The notes under the pieces were generated by a model. The model had not been told where the DNA came from. It saw only the letters and a list, made by a program, of their open reading frames with translations, and ran no database searches. Shown one piece after another: positions 37,886 to 45,436 of a stretch of 64,000 bases of DNA. Source of the DNA: a virus; IMG/VR virus record IMGVR_UViG_3300042010_000030, positions 28,780 to 92,779 of that record. One strand, given 5' to 3'. Position numbers and translations under genes: made by a program. Each line of letters begins with the position of its first letter. Position 1 is the first letter of the stretch.

Positions 37886-38200
37886 ATGCTCACCATCATT
37901 TACGACAACCTGAACGGCTACACACTGCCCGATGCATTGGTGCAGCACTACGTCGACAAGATTATCAATGAAGCTGTAGACAAGGATACTGAGATCGTCA
38001 TCGGCAGCGACCTTATCCTGACTGCATTTCGCGCTATGGTCGCCACTAACGTTCTTCATCACGATGATGTTATCGTGCAGTGGGCGCAGACTGGCGAATT
38101 GCTGAAGATCAAAGCTGACGGTAAATTCACGCATTGGCCTGCAGGTATGTCGTGCGAATTTCGTAACTATGTGACAGCGATACTGCGGTCAAGGGGATAA
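37886..38200 (+). CDS. hypothetical protein
   Basis: A 104-residue protein (MLTIIYDNLNGYTLPDALVQ...) with AAGGGGATAAC before the ATG. Mixed alpha/beta. Two small genes follow with the same leader (AAGGGGATAAC), suggesting local duplication of the leader. Confidence 0.66.
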   Translation: MLTIIYDNLNGYTLPDALVQHYVDKIINEAVDKDTEIVIGSDLILTAFRAMVATNVLHHDDVIVQWAQTGELLKIKADGKFTHWPAGMSCEFRNYVTAILRSRG

Positions 38201-38201
38201 C

Positions 38202-38393
38202 ATGCTAATTGGTACTGCTATTGCAATCGTGGGGCCCTACGGGGCCTGCAGGGTTTATGTACCAAAGTCTGACGCTATACCACACGACAAATTCAATGCT
38301 CATGTGGCTGTCGATGCGAAGTACCTGGGTCTACCACTGGGCACGAAGGTTCGCGTGACACTCGAAATCATTACCGATGAGGAACAAACCTGA
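38202..38393 (+). CDS. small hypothetical protein
   Basis: A 63-residue protein (MLIGTAIAIVGPYGACRVYV...) with beta-type segments; 1 nt after the previous stop. No motif. Confidence 0.6.
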   Translation: MLIGTAIAIVGPYGACRVYVPKSDAIPHDKFNAHVAVDAKYLGLPLGTKVRVTLEIITDEEQT

Positions 38394-38599
38394 TGGACTT
38401 GTACACACTGATTCTTACCACAGCAATTTTCACTAGCAACGGCAGTGTGCCTGGTGTAGCAATCTCAACCACTAGCGTACCAGGCTTCGCTACAATGGAC
38501 GAATGCAACCAGGCAGGCATCAATGCTCGGGTGCCGTCTGATCGTCGCTACTACGAGGTCGACAAGACCTACCTTTGCGTGAAAGTGCGTGCCAGCTAA
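38393..38599 (+). CDS. small possibly exported protein
   Basis: A 68-residue protein (MDLYTLILTTAIFTSNGSVP...). The hydrophobic start could be a signal peptide; two later cysteines (DECN, YLCVK) could form a disulfide. Overlaps the previous stop by 1 nt. Confidence 0.6.
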   Translation: MDLYTLILTTAIFTSNGSVPGVAISTTSVPGFATMDECNQAGINARVPSDRRYYEVDKTYLCVKVRAS

Positions 38600-38600
38600 C

Positions 38601-38657
38601 GTAAAGAATCCTTTGCATTAACCCCTGTTTTAGCGTATAACGTCTACATTCTTTTAC
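38601..38657 (+). promoter_or_regulatory. promoter inside a long-loop hairpin
   Basis: TTGCAT (38613-38618), 17 nt, TATAAC (38636-38641). GTAAAGAAT (38601-38609) and ATTCTTTTAC (38648-38657) flank the whole promoter and can pair with one bulge. Confidence 0.58.
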
Positions 38658-38687
38658 ATTAGCCTAGCAAGTGAGAAGCCCTTTATC

Positions 38688-38912
38688 ATGATTTGCCATC
38701 AACAGCAGTACTATTTCGAAACCGCAAAGTGTATGCCTACCAAGGCTGACGGTGATATCGTCTTCATGTTCAGTATCGCTGAACAAATCTGGATCGGTGT
38801 TCCTACTTTCCTGATTGTCAAGAAGGACGAGTTCTTCAAGACCCGCTACAGTCACTGGATGCCAATGCCGAAAGCTCCTTCGCCAACCGACACTCACGCC
38901 TTCCTGGGATAA
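38688..38912 (+). CDS. small hypothetical protein
   Basis: A 74-residue protein (MICHQQQYYFETAKCMPTKA...) behind the promoter at 38613. Two cysteines near the start. It overlaps the next gene region by 1 nt. Function unknown. Confidence 0.62.
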   Translation: MICHQQQYYFETAKCMPTKADGDIVFMFSIAEQIWIGVPTFLIVKKDEFFKTRYSHWMPMPKAPSPTDTHAFLG

Positions 38913-38917
38913 TGATC

Positions 38918-39322
38918 ATGCAAATCACACTCGCAAATTTGAAAGACGCAACCGAACAGCAGATCTTCGATCAGGTGGCTCGTCACTTGATCAAACAGAA
39001 AGTCCGCGCCACGAACGACGCAGGTATGTGTCAGTACCGTCCAGGTAATGGTCTGATGTGTGCGGCAGGCTGTCTCATGACCGATGAAGAGTACGACATC
39101 AAGTTCGACAAACGCGGCAGCTGGTTGTCTTGCTCTGAGGCGTTCCCTGAGCAAGTCCCGAGTAAGCATGCGTACTTCATCGACATGCTCCAGAAGATGC
39201 ATGACATGAACGTAGACCGCTGGGACATTGATGAAGTGGGTGCAATTGACTACCCTCGTCGTCTCAAACACTTCGCCAAGAAACACAAACTTCAATTCAA
39301 CCTGGAAGAGCTTTCGAAATGA
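38918..39322 (+). CDS. paralogue 1 of a three-copy LKDAT family
   Basis: A 134-residue protein, first of three related copies (38918, 39319, 40380). Shared blocks are LxxLKDATxQQxFDQV near the start, HLIKQ, C.YR...GLMCAAGCL, and DDEY. The MCAAGC cysteines and the leading Cys could bind a metal. The copies differ mainly in the middle and the tail. Known function: none that I recognise. ATG 38918 has the better spacing to GGGA than 38912. Confidence 0.72.
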   Translation: MQITLANLKDATEQQIFDQVARHLIKQKVRATNDAGMCQYRPGNGLMCAAGCLMTDEEYDIKFDKRGSWLSCSEAFPEQVPSKHAYFIDMLQKMHDMNVDRWDIDEVGAIDYPRRLKHFAKKHKLQFNLEELSK

Positions 39323-39705
39323 TTACTTTGGCCACCCTGAAAGATGCAACCGCTCAACAAGTGTTTGACCAGGTTGTCACGCATATGATCAAACAAGGTA
39401 AGCGTTCGGTCAATCCTGGTTCACAAATGTGCCTCTACCGTGGTGTCAATGGCTTGATGTGTGCGGCAGGTTGCCTCATCGCTGATGATGAATATCTGCC
39501 ACAATTCGACAATGGCGCTGGAAACGGTGGCGGTACTTGGGATCGATTAGTATCCAATCAGACTGTTCCTGAGCACCACCAAAACTTGATCATCGCTCTG
39601 CAACGCGCACACGATCGGTCTGGTCTCATTGAAAGCGTCCTTGTGAAGATGAAAGAAGTAGGCACTACCTACGAACTCAACCTGGATGCTTTCAATGCGA
39701 GCTGA
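39319..39705 (+). CDS. paralogue 2 of the LKDAT family
   Basis: A 128-residue protein (MITLATLKDATAQQVFDQVV...) with CLYRGVNGLMCAAGCLIADD. It overlaps copy 1 by 4 nt, and differs by a GNGGGTWDRL insert. See the family description at copy 1. Confidence 0.74.
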   Translation: MITLATLKDATAQQVFDQVVTHMIKQGKRSVNPGSQMCLYRGVNGLMCAAGCLIADDEYLPQFDNGAGNGGGTWDRLVSNQTVPEHHQNLIIALQRAHDRSGLIESVLVKMKEVGTTYELNLDAFNAS

Positions 39706-39883
39706 AATGACGGGTGATGGTATCATCACCCTCTTTCCTGAAAACGAGCTTGAGGCGTATGCACTCAAGCATTGGAAAGAAATGTCGACCATCAGCATCA
39801 ATGATCTTCAGCGCATGGAAAAGCATTACTGGCTGGGCTCACGTTTGAAAATCGGTCACACCATTCCTAAGGAACAAGCATGA
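39695..39883 (+). CDS. small hypothetical protein
   Basis: A 62-residue protein lying between family copies 2 and 3. Start is uncertain: ATG 39686, 39695 or 39707. The text includes MTGDGIITLFPENELEAYAL and an amphipathic helix. No family. Confidence 0.52.
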   Translation: MRAEMTGDGIITLFPENELEAYALKHWKEMSTISINDLQRMEKHYWLGSRLKIGHTIPKEQA

Positions 39884-40353
39884 GCAAGCCTATCGGTTAT
39901 ACCTTTGCAATAGCCACACGCAACCCTAAGCAGACATTCGTGTTTTGTAAATGGTTGGGTGGTGTTCAGAAAGCGATTGACTTCGCAATGCAAGAGCTGA
40001 AAGATCGCAGTCAATACGATGTTGAATATATCCTCATCCGTGACGGTGTTGTTAACGCTGATGATCCAATCATTTGGGATAGTCGCACTGCACCTAAGAC
40101 TGAGGTTAACATCTGGACCCACACGCCTGTACCCGCTGGTTTTCCACTTGTAGAAGTGAACGCACGCTTTGAAAAGCGTGCGGCATCAGTTCTCGTTTAC
40201 CATGAAGGCACTGTTGATTTCAGCACCTGGCAGCCACATGAAAAAGAAGGCTTCTGTGATTACCGCTACAAGAAACTCACCATTCGTGCAGCGTGGATGA
40301 TGTACCTCGATCTCGCGCTTGAACACTTCGACCGCTTCGGCGCTGTCGTCTAA
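39880..40353 (+). CDS. hypothetical protein
   Basis: A 157-residue protein (MSKPIGYTFAIATRNPKQTF...) overlapping the previous stop by 4 nt. Alpha/beta with several aromatic residues. It is not related to the paralogues on each side. Confidence 0.66.
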   Translation: MSKPIGYTFAIATRNPKQTFVFCKWLGGVQKAIDFAMQELKDRSQYDVEYILIRDGVVNADDPIIWDSRTAPKTEVNIWTHTPVPAGFPLVEVNARFEKRAASVLVYHEGTVDFSTWQPHEKEGFCDYRYKKLTIRAAWMMYLDLALEHFDRFGAVV

Positions 40354-40379
40354 CCAACCCATTTCGAAGGAAGAAAAGT

Positions 40380-40781
40380 ATGACTATCACACTGGCTACA
40401 TTGAAAGATGCAACAGCGCAACAAGTGTTCGATCAGGTTGCACGTCATCTGGTCAAGCAAGGTAAGCGTTCGATGAAAGAAGAGGATAGTGGTATCACCA
40501 CCGGCACTTGCGCATATCGTGGCACTGGTGGGACTATGTGTGCCGCAGGTTGTTTGATTGCAGACGATGAGTACTTGGCTATCTTCGATCCGTCAGAAGG
40601 AATGGGATGGCTCGAAATTGTCAAAGAAGGCTACGCACCAAACGCGCACCAAAATCTGATTCAAACACTTCAGAACGCACATGACAGTAACCAGCTGATC
40701 GAACAGGTATTGGAGAACATGCAACGTATTGCCATAAACTACGGCCTGTCACCTGCTGCACTGTTCGAGAATGCTGAGTAA
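40380..40781 (+). CDS. paralogue 3 of the LKDAT family
   Basis: A 133-residue protein (MTITLATLKDATAQQVFDQV...) with CAYRGTGGTMCAAGCLIADD. It is closest to copy 2. Ribosome site GAAGGAAGAAAAGT. The late promoter of the alginate-lyase-like gene follows. Confidence 0.74.
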   Translation: MTITLATLKDATAQQVFDQVARHLVKQGKRSMKEEDSGITTGTCAYRGTGGTMCAAGCLIADDEYLAIFDPSEGMGWLEIVKEGYAPNAHQNLIQTLQNAHDSNQLIEQVLENMQRIAINYGLSPAALFENAE

Positions 40782-40791
40782 GTACGATCTG

Positions 40792-40834
40792 ATAAATAAT
40801 CCTGCGGTATCCATTAACGTAGGAGTTTTATCAG
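40792..40834 (+). promoter_or_regulatory. late promoter within a hairpin that brackets the ribosome site
   Basis: GATAAATA is a T4-type late -10. CTGATAAA at the left and TTTATCAG directly before the ATG can pair, enclosing the TAGGAG ribosome site in the loop. Confidence 0.55.
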
Positions 40835-41455
40835 ATGTTCAGCTTTGGCAATATCACTGCACACGGTCAGGTCTATCTGTACCCTGAGAAACCTCCAGCC
40901 AATCTGGTGTGGACCGATCCTAAAGGCCACACCAACTATTGGTGCTCAGTACTAGGTGACACATCTGGTTCTAGCTCTAGTCCACGCACTGAAAGTCGTG
41001 AAACGCTTCCTGACAGTGCCGAGTCTTATAACTGGGTAGCAGGGGAAGCTGTTCACACCATGCAAGGCACGGTTCGTGTCGAGCTTGCGCCGAGTTCAGG
41101 TAAAGTCATCATCGGTCAAATTCACGCGCACAAAGCACCTAACCCATTCCTGATGGTTACATGGTGGAATGGCGTTGCGCGGGTTGACTTGCGACTGAAG
41201 CCTAGCGGCACCGCCGTCAAAGTCCTCACAGTACCCTGCAAGCTTGGCGAGTCGTTCAGCTATAGCTTGGCAATGGGCACTGACGATGTCTTGCAGATCA
41301 AGCTTAACGGCTTGGTGTATGCAGTGACTGTCGATGCGGCGTGGACCGAGTTCCCGTTCTACTTCAAAGCAGGCGCTTATGTCATCGACAACGAGGGTCC
41401 TGAGTCTGAAGGTGGTTGGGTGGTGTATGAAAACTTTGAGGTGAGTCACGTCTGA
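40835..41455 (+). CDS. alginate lyase-like protein (PL7 / alginate_lyase2 fold)
   Basis: A 206-residue beta-jelly-roll protein with the three conserved PL7 motifs in order: SPRTESRE near residue 50 (family RTELRE), IIGQIHAHK near residue 91 (family QIH), and FYFKAGAY near residue 185 (family YFKAGxYxQ). The catalytic Arg, Gln, His and Tyr positions are kept; the Leu of RTELR is Ser and the final Gln is Ile/Asp. PL7 enzymes cut alginate by beta-elimination. A late promoter drives it, so it is probably made with the virion or released at lysis, to break host alginate. There is no signal peptide. Confidence 0.82.
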   Translation: MFSFGNITAHGQVYLYPEKPPANLVWTDPKGHTNYWCSVLGDTSGSSSSPRTESRETLPDSAESYNWVAGEAVHTMQGTVRVELAPSSGKVIIGQIHAHKAPNPFLMVTWWNGVARVDLRLKPSGTAVKVLTVPCKLGESFSYSLAMGTDDVLQIKLNGLVYAVTVDAAWTEFPFYFKAGAYVIDNEGPESEGGWVVYENFEVSHV

Positions 41456-41459
41456 GGTG

Positions 41460-41506
41460 TTGACAAGGTGTAGTGATTGAGCCATAATCGACTCATGAGC
41501 TACACC
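41460..41506 (+). promoter_or_regulatory. promoter with -10 in nested hairpin loops
   Basis: TTGACA (41460-41465), 17 nt, CATAAT (41483-41488). Outer stem GGTGTAG (41467-41473) / CTACACC (41500-41506) and inner TGAG/CTCA enclose the -10. Close in sequence to the promoter at 36991. Confidence 0.72.
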
Positions 41507-41531
41507 ATCGTCATCACTCGGAGCACTCATC

Positions 41532-41813
41532 ATGAAGTTCCATTACTACGCATCATGCGTCTACAACTGGGCCGTTGCCGATACCCCAGCCAGTGCTTTG
41601 GCTAGACTGGCCGAAGATATAGGCGAAGACACGATAGAAAGAGCCGTAGCCCAAAACGGTGGGTTAACGTGCTTTGTGATCAAGGTACATGCCCCTATCG
41701 AGGCTGAGTACAAAATCAATTTCTATCAACCTGTAGGTGTAAAAACCTCGGGTGGGTATGCTGTCCAGCTGTTGAACACCAAGGGCCACTGTACCCTGAA
41801 AGAACCGCTGTAA
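41532..41813 (+). CDS. small hypothetical protein
   Basis: A 93-residue protein (MKFHYYASCVYNWAVADTPA...). Strand-helix-strand pattern. Leader CGGAGCACTCATC. Function unknown. Confidence 0.66.
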   Translation: MKFHYYASCVYNWAVADTPASALARLAEDIGEDTIERAVAQNGGLTCFVIKVHAPIEAEYKINFYQPVGVKTSGGYAVQLLNTKGHCTLKEPL

Positions 41814-41821
41814 CTAAAGGC

Positions 41822-41865
41822 TTGTACTGTGCTAACTCACTTGCTAGAATGCGCTCGTGAGTTAG
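41822..41865 (+). promoter_or_regulatory. promoter with -10 in a 9-bp hairpin loop
   Basis: TTGTAC (41822-41827), 17 nt, TAGAAT (41845-41850). CTAACTCAC (41832-41840) pairs perfectly with GTGAGTTAG (41857-41865). Confidence 0.72.
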
Positions 41866-41896
41866 ACTTTTTATCATGAGAAAGGAATTGCACCAT

Positions 41897-42166
41897 ATGA
41901 ACACTCCCAAATTCAAAGCAAATGACTTCGTCCGAATCACATACCCAGAAGGCGTCTCTTTCATCGGTGAGACGAATGTTTTGGCAGCAGACGAATCGCT
42001 GTACGGTCTGGTCGGTGTTATTCGTGCGACATTCAACTACGATACCCAGGTCAATGACTATGATGTCGCCATCATCGGTCGCAAGTACAAGTCCCATCAC
42101 CAACACGAAGCTATCGACGAACGCTTCCTGGCTCCGTATGCCCAAGACGTTAGCTCTGCCGCGTAA
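41897..42166 (+). CDS. small hypothetical protein
   Basis: An 89-residue protein (MNTPKFKANDFVRITYPEGV...) with AAGGA before ATG 41897; ATG 41876 lacks a ribosome site. The N-terminus reads like a small SH3-type beta barrel (KANDFVRIT, GLVGVIRATF, DYDVAIIG). Function unknown. Confidence 0.64.
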   Translation: MNTPKFKANDFVRITYPEGVSFIGETNVLAADESLYGLVGVIRATFNYDTQVNDYDVAIIGRKYKSHHQHEAIDERFLAPYAQDVSSAA

Positions 42167-42189
42167 TACTCAAACTAAGGAAATATGCA

Positions 42190-42495
42190 ATGACTTCATG
42201 GTCTCAAACAGAACCCGATTACCTCGACTTGCGCGAAGCACCACCTGCTGGCTCTGGTGATATTCTGCCGTTCAGCAGTGCAACAATGCTTGCAAACTTT
42301 CGCCACTGGCTGATCAGGAAACTCGCTGGCAACCATACGATTGTCATCAACGCGCATATCGGAGTGATCAAGCGTCTCGATGATCGTAATGTCCTGGGTC
42401 GCATGACTCAGACGGGTGAAGGTATTCTGTTGTGGGATTCCTACTTGTACTGTGATGATGAGCGTATGTTGCTGATCAGTAATAACGCTAAATAA
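42190..42495 (+). CDS. small hypothetical protein
   Basis: A 101-residue protein (MTSWSQTEPDYLDLREAPPA...) with a helix then strands. Ribosome site AAGGAAATATGCA. It is the last gene before the late gene at 42560. Confidence 0.65.
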   Translation: MTSWSQTEPDYLDLREAPPAGSGDILPFSSATMLANFRHWLIRKLAGNHTIVINAHIGVIKRLDDRNVLGRMTQTGEGILLWDSYLYCDDERMLLISNNAK

Positions 42496-42518
42496 CCTAC
42501 CTTCACAAAGCTCTGTCT

Positions 42519-42526
42519 TATAAATA
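42519..42526 (+). promoter_or_regulatory. perfect T4-type late promoter
   Basis: TATAAATA, identical to the T4 late -10 consensus, 34 nt before the ATG at 42560. Confidence 0.8.
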
Positions 42527-42559
42527 GTGTTACAATCTTATAAGATGGAGCACCGCAAC

Positions 42560-43069
42560 ATGAAATATCCACAATGGGCTGTCAAACCACGACTCAATAA
42601 CAAGACGGTGGTTCTAACCGATAAAGGTTGGAAAGTGTCTGGGGCCAATGTCCTACTGTCTTCGCAGAAGAGGATTCGTGATCGCATCAAAGCGTTCTTG
42701 AAAGCAACCACTGTTACTCTGACAAGCACTCAACTCCAGTTGGACTTCCAGGGCACCGCAGTGAACTTGAACTTTGCGAACATCACATCGTTCTTCGATT
42801 CTCCTACGACCTATCTGCCTGTGACTAGCATCGACATGCTGCCAGCGACTGCTACTATCGCCGTAGCGGGCACTCAGCAACTGACGTCGACTGTCGCGCC
42901 AGTCTCAGCATGGAACAAAGCTGTGACCTACACATCGTCAGCGCCTGCTGTCGCCACTGTGTCTGCAACTGGTCTGGTTACCGGTGTGACTTCTGGTACT
43001 GCCACTATCACAGTACGTTCTGTGAGCAACAACGCAGTTACTGACACCACTGTCATTACTGTTTCGTAA
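42560..43069 (+). CDS. late protein: KGW module plus Big_2 Ig-like domain
   Basis: A 169-residue protein. The N-terminal 45 residues (MKYPQWAVKPRLNNKTVVLT then DKGWKV) match the module of the SGNH protein at 11548 (MKYPSWSRKP...VVLTEKGW). The C-terminal 80 residues are a bacterial Ig-like group 2 domain (ATIAVAGTQQLTSTVAPVSA then VATVSATGLVTGVTSGTATI). Ig-like domains on virions bind cell-surface sugars weakly. The perfect late promoter supports a virion role. Confidence 0.78.
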   Translation: MKYPQWAVKPRLNNKTVVLTDKGWKVSGANVLLSSQKRIRDRIKAFLKATTVTLTSTQLQLDFQGTAVNLNFANITSFFDSPTTYLPVTSIDMLPATATIAVAGTQQLTSTVAPVSAWNKAVTYTSSAPAVATVSATGLVTGVTSGTATITVRSVSNNAVTDTTVITVS

Positions 43070-43074
43070 TAAGC

Positions 43075-43104
43075 AAAAAGCCCAGAATTAACTGGGCTTT
43101 TTAT
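43075..43104. terminator. bidirectional terminator between convergent genes
   Basis: AAAAAGCCCAG - AATTAA - CTGGGCTTTTT, with T-runs on both strands, between the plus gene 42560 and the minus gene 43115. Confidence 0.9.
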
Positions 43105-43114
43105 TGGCTTGCGA

Positions 43115-45361
43115 TTATGCGTGGTTATCAGCAGAACGCCATGTGCTACCATCCCACACTAACGTAATACCTCGACCAGCTGTCAGTGTAGCACTTGCAG
43201 CCATTGTCAATAACCCACCTGAGTTGTTTGCCACGTTCAGCGAGAACGTCGATGAGTTGCGGTTGTTGATAATCAAACGCTGACCAGCGAACGCACCCTG
43301 AGTCAATGAGTTAATTACAACACCAGTTGCTGTCGCTTCAACTCGAAGGAATATCGACTGATTGCCTGCAAACTGCAAATCAATTGCCTGGTTGCCCGTA
43401 GTACCGTACGTGAACACACGATACGCCAATGGACGCAAGTTGTAGCCTATGCAGAACTCAGCACTGACTTTAGGTAATGTAGCTTCATAACCTAAGAACG
43501 GGTTGCCTGGCAATGCAGCATCAAGTTGGATGTTAGTGAAGCGTGATTCAATTGCGTATTGTGATGCTGAAGTAGCAAGGTACGACAGACGACCAGTAAC
43601 ACCGCGAACTGACAGACCATCAACTTTCGCTGTGGTTGCAGTATCAAGGTGTGCAACGATCTTGTGGCTGTTGCCATTGGTGATGTTGAGTGAACCACCC
43701 TGCCATTCAAGATTGCCACCAGTGTTCAAGTTGACCATTGCTGCACCGTTATCAGTTGGACGCATTGTCACACGCGTGCCATTGACGATCAGAGTAGCGT
43801 TAGTCACTTCGAAAATCGAGCTTGCTTGACTTTCAATGTCACCACGGAAAGTAACGATGGTTTCGAATGCAGTGATACCGTTAATCACGACTGGTGTATG
43901 ACCGTTCGGGCCACGATACTTTAACCCATCGATCAGCAGTTTGGCTGGACCCGTTTTACTTGCACTGCTTTGAGCAACACCAATCTTCGAATGTGATACG
44001 TCGCAGTTGATGATTTGGCAATCGTTACCGCGAATCTGAATACCAGCACCACCGTAGTCGTAACCACGATGTGAGTCAACTGGCTTGCAGTTTTCAAAGG
44101 TGATACGCAGGCATGGACTGTGGGTATCAAACGAGTTACCTACGCTGTCTCGAACGACTGAACCAATTGTACGACCACGAAGGAACGGTTTGTCATCGCC
44201 CGCGACTGCTGATGGGGAACTTGTGGTGTAATCATGACGTGCAAAGATGCAATCGATGCCTGAAATGTCACTGTAGTAGGCTGCGCTGTCGTTAATCAAA
44301 TAACCATAAGCACCCAAGTCAGGGCGGTTCTTGATATTGCGACCAATGATCTTGCTCAGCTTGGCACGGTATGTACTTGTAAAGTTCAAGAACGGTGCGT
44401 TTATGTCATTCGCTCGAACAGTACCACCGAAGACCGGATTAATCAAACCCGAGATAGTGCAGAAGCTCGCAGTGACCGAATCAGCCCAAGTTGATTTACC
44501 TGCGAAGTTGTCGATGTTGACTTTAGCACCCGACGGCCGACAAACTTTGACGTTGGTCAGATATGTTTCATCGAAGACGCCAAAGGTGTAGAAGATATCG
44601 GCGCTTTCAATTGCACTAACAGTGAAGAACTCACCGCAGTATTGATTAGAGCCATCGAAGTCAGGAACGATATCGTCACTGAAGATCTTACCAATCTGAC
44701 CAGGAGTCGTGAAGCCGTGACCAACTGATGTAACTTTCATCACATAGGTATTGGTCGCGCCGTTGCCCAAGTTGTACGATATTTGGACATTCTCGGTTAC
44801 TGATGTGACAGTACCATTAACGCTGTTAGTCAGTACAAGGACGCTATTGTTGCCACCCTGAATGAACGTCGCGCCATTCATATCGAGGTCAAACACATCG
44901 GTATCAACCAGCGTGCGCGTTAGGACTGAAGTGATCTTGTACTGTGCACCTGGAACACATTCACCTTTTCGCTTGGTCAGCAACATTGCATCTAGCAGCA
45001 AGTTCCATGCGGCGGTATCGTCAGCTACACCATCACCCACTGCGCCGAACGTTTCAGGGCGCAACTTCAAGCGGCTCAGAATGTCAGCCCCTAGAACGTC
45101 GACTGCGCTATGAACGTGGGCAGTCGTAGCCAGGAGATCAGAATTATCTTCAACCGATGGCGTAGGGGCAGTGGGCAGCCCTGTGAACGCAGGACTCGCC
45201 AATGGCGCTTTCAACGGAGAATCGGCCTCAACGGCGTCATTCAGCGCATGCACATCATCAATGACCTTTTTGATCTCGTCCAGGTTCGTGTCCATTTCGA
45301 CGTGGGTAAGTTCAGAACCCTTAATCGCCCTTAGGAGTATGTTCGCTTTATCTGACAGCAT
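43115..45361 (-). CDS. tail spike / fibre with a beta-helix (pectate-lyase-like) body
   Basis: A 748-residue protein. The first 45 residues (MLSDKANILLRAIKGSELTH then VEMDTNLDEI) form an anchor shared with the next protein upstream. From about residue 105, FGAVGDGVADDTAAWNLLLD is the classic start of pectin-lyase-fold tail spikes (the GDGxxDDTxAx motif), followed by a long beta-helix and a C-terminal strand domain. Such spikes recognise and often cut host surface polysaccharide. A late promoter TAAATA lies 25 nt upstream on the minus strand. Confidence 0.85.
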   Translation of the reverse strand: MLSDKANILLRAIKGSELTHVEMDTNLDEIKKVIDDVHALNDAVEADSPLKAPLASPAFTGLPTAPTPSVEDNSDLLATTAHVHSAVDVLGADILSRLKLRPETFGAVGDGVADDTAAWNLLLDAMLLTKRKGECVPGAQYKITSVLTRTLVDTDVFDLDMNGATFIQGGNNSVLVLTNSVNGTVTSVTENVQISYNLGNGATNTYVMKVTSVGHGFTTPGQIGKIFSDDIVPDFDGSNQYCGEFFTVSAIESADIFYTFGVFDETYLTNVKVCRPSGAKVNIDNFAGKSTWADSVTASFCTISGLINPVFGGTVRANDINAPFLNFTSTYRAKLSKIIGRNIKNRPDLGAYGYLINDSAAYYSDISGIDCIFARHDYTTSSPSAVAGDDKPFLRGRTIGSVVRDSVGNSFDTHSPCLRITFENCKPVDSHRGYDYGGAGIQIRGNDCQIINCDVSHSKIGVAQSSASKTGPAKLLIDGLKYRGPNGHTPVVINGITAFETIVTFRGDIESQASSIFEVTNATLIVNGTRVTMRPTDNGAAMVNLNTGGNLEWQGGSLNITNGNSHKIVAHLDTATTAKVDGLSVRGVTGRLSYLATSASQYAIESRFTNIQLDAALPGNPFLGYEATLPKVSAEFCIGYNLRPLAYRVFTYGTTGNQAIDLQFAGNQSIFLRVEATATGVVINSLTQGAFAGQRLIINNRNSSTFSLNVANNSGGLLTMAASATLTAGRGITLVWDGSTWRSADNHA

Positions 45362-45385
45362 AGTAACCTCGAATTTATTATGTAC

Positions 45386-45391
45386 TATTTA
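45386..45391 (-). promoter_or_regulatory. late promoter
   Basis: TAAATA on the minus strand, 25 nt before the start at 45361. The leader GTTACT and GAGG follow. Confidence 0.55.
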
Positions 45392-45396
45392 CTACC

Positions 45397-45428
45397 ACAA
45401 AAGACAAAGCCTGCAACTAAGCAGGCTT
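45397..45428 (-). terminator. intrinsic terminator, minus strand
   Basis: On the minus strand AAGCCTGC - TTAGTT - GCAGGCTTTGTCTTTT, just after the stop of the 45437 gene. Confidence 0.82.
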
Positions 45429-45436
45429 CGGTGTTG

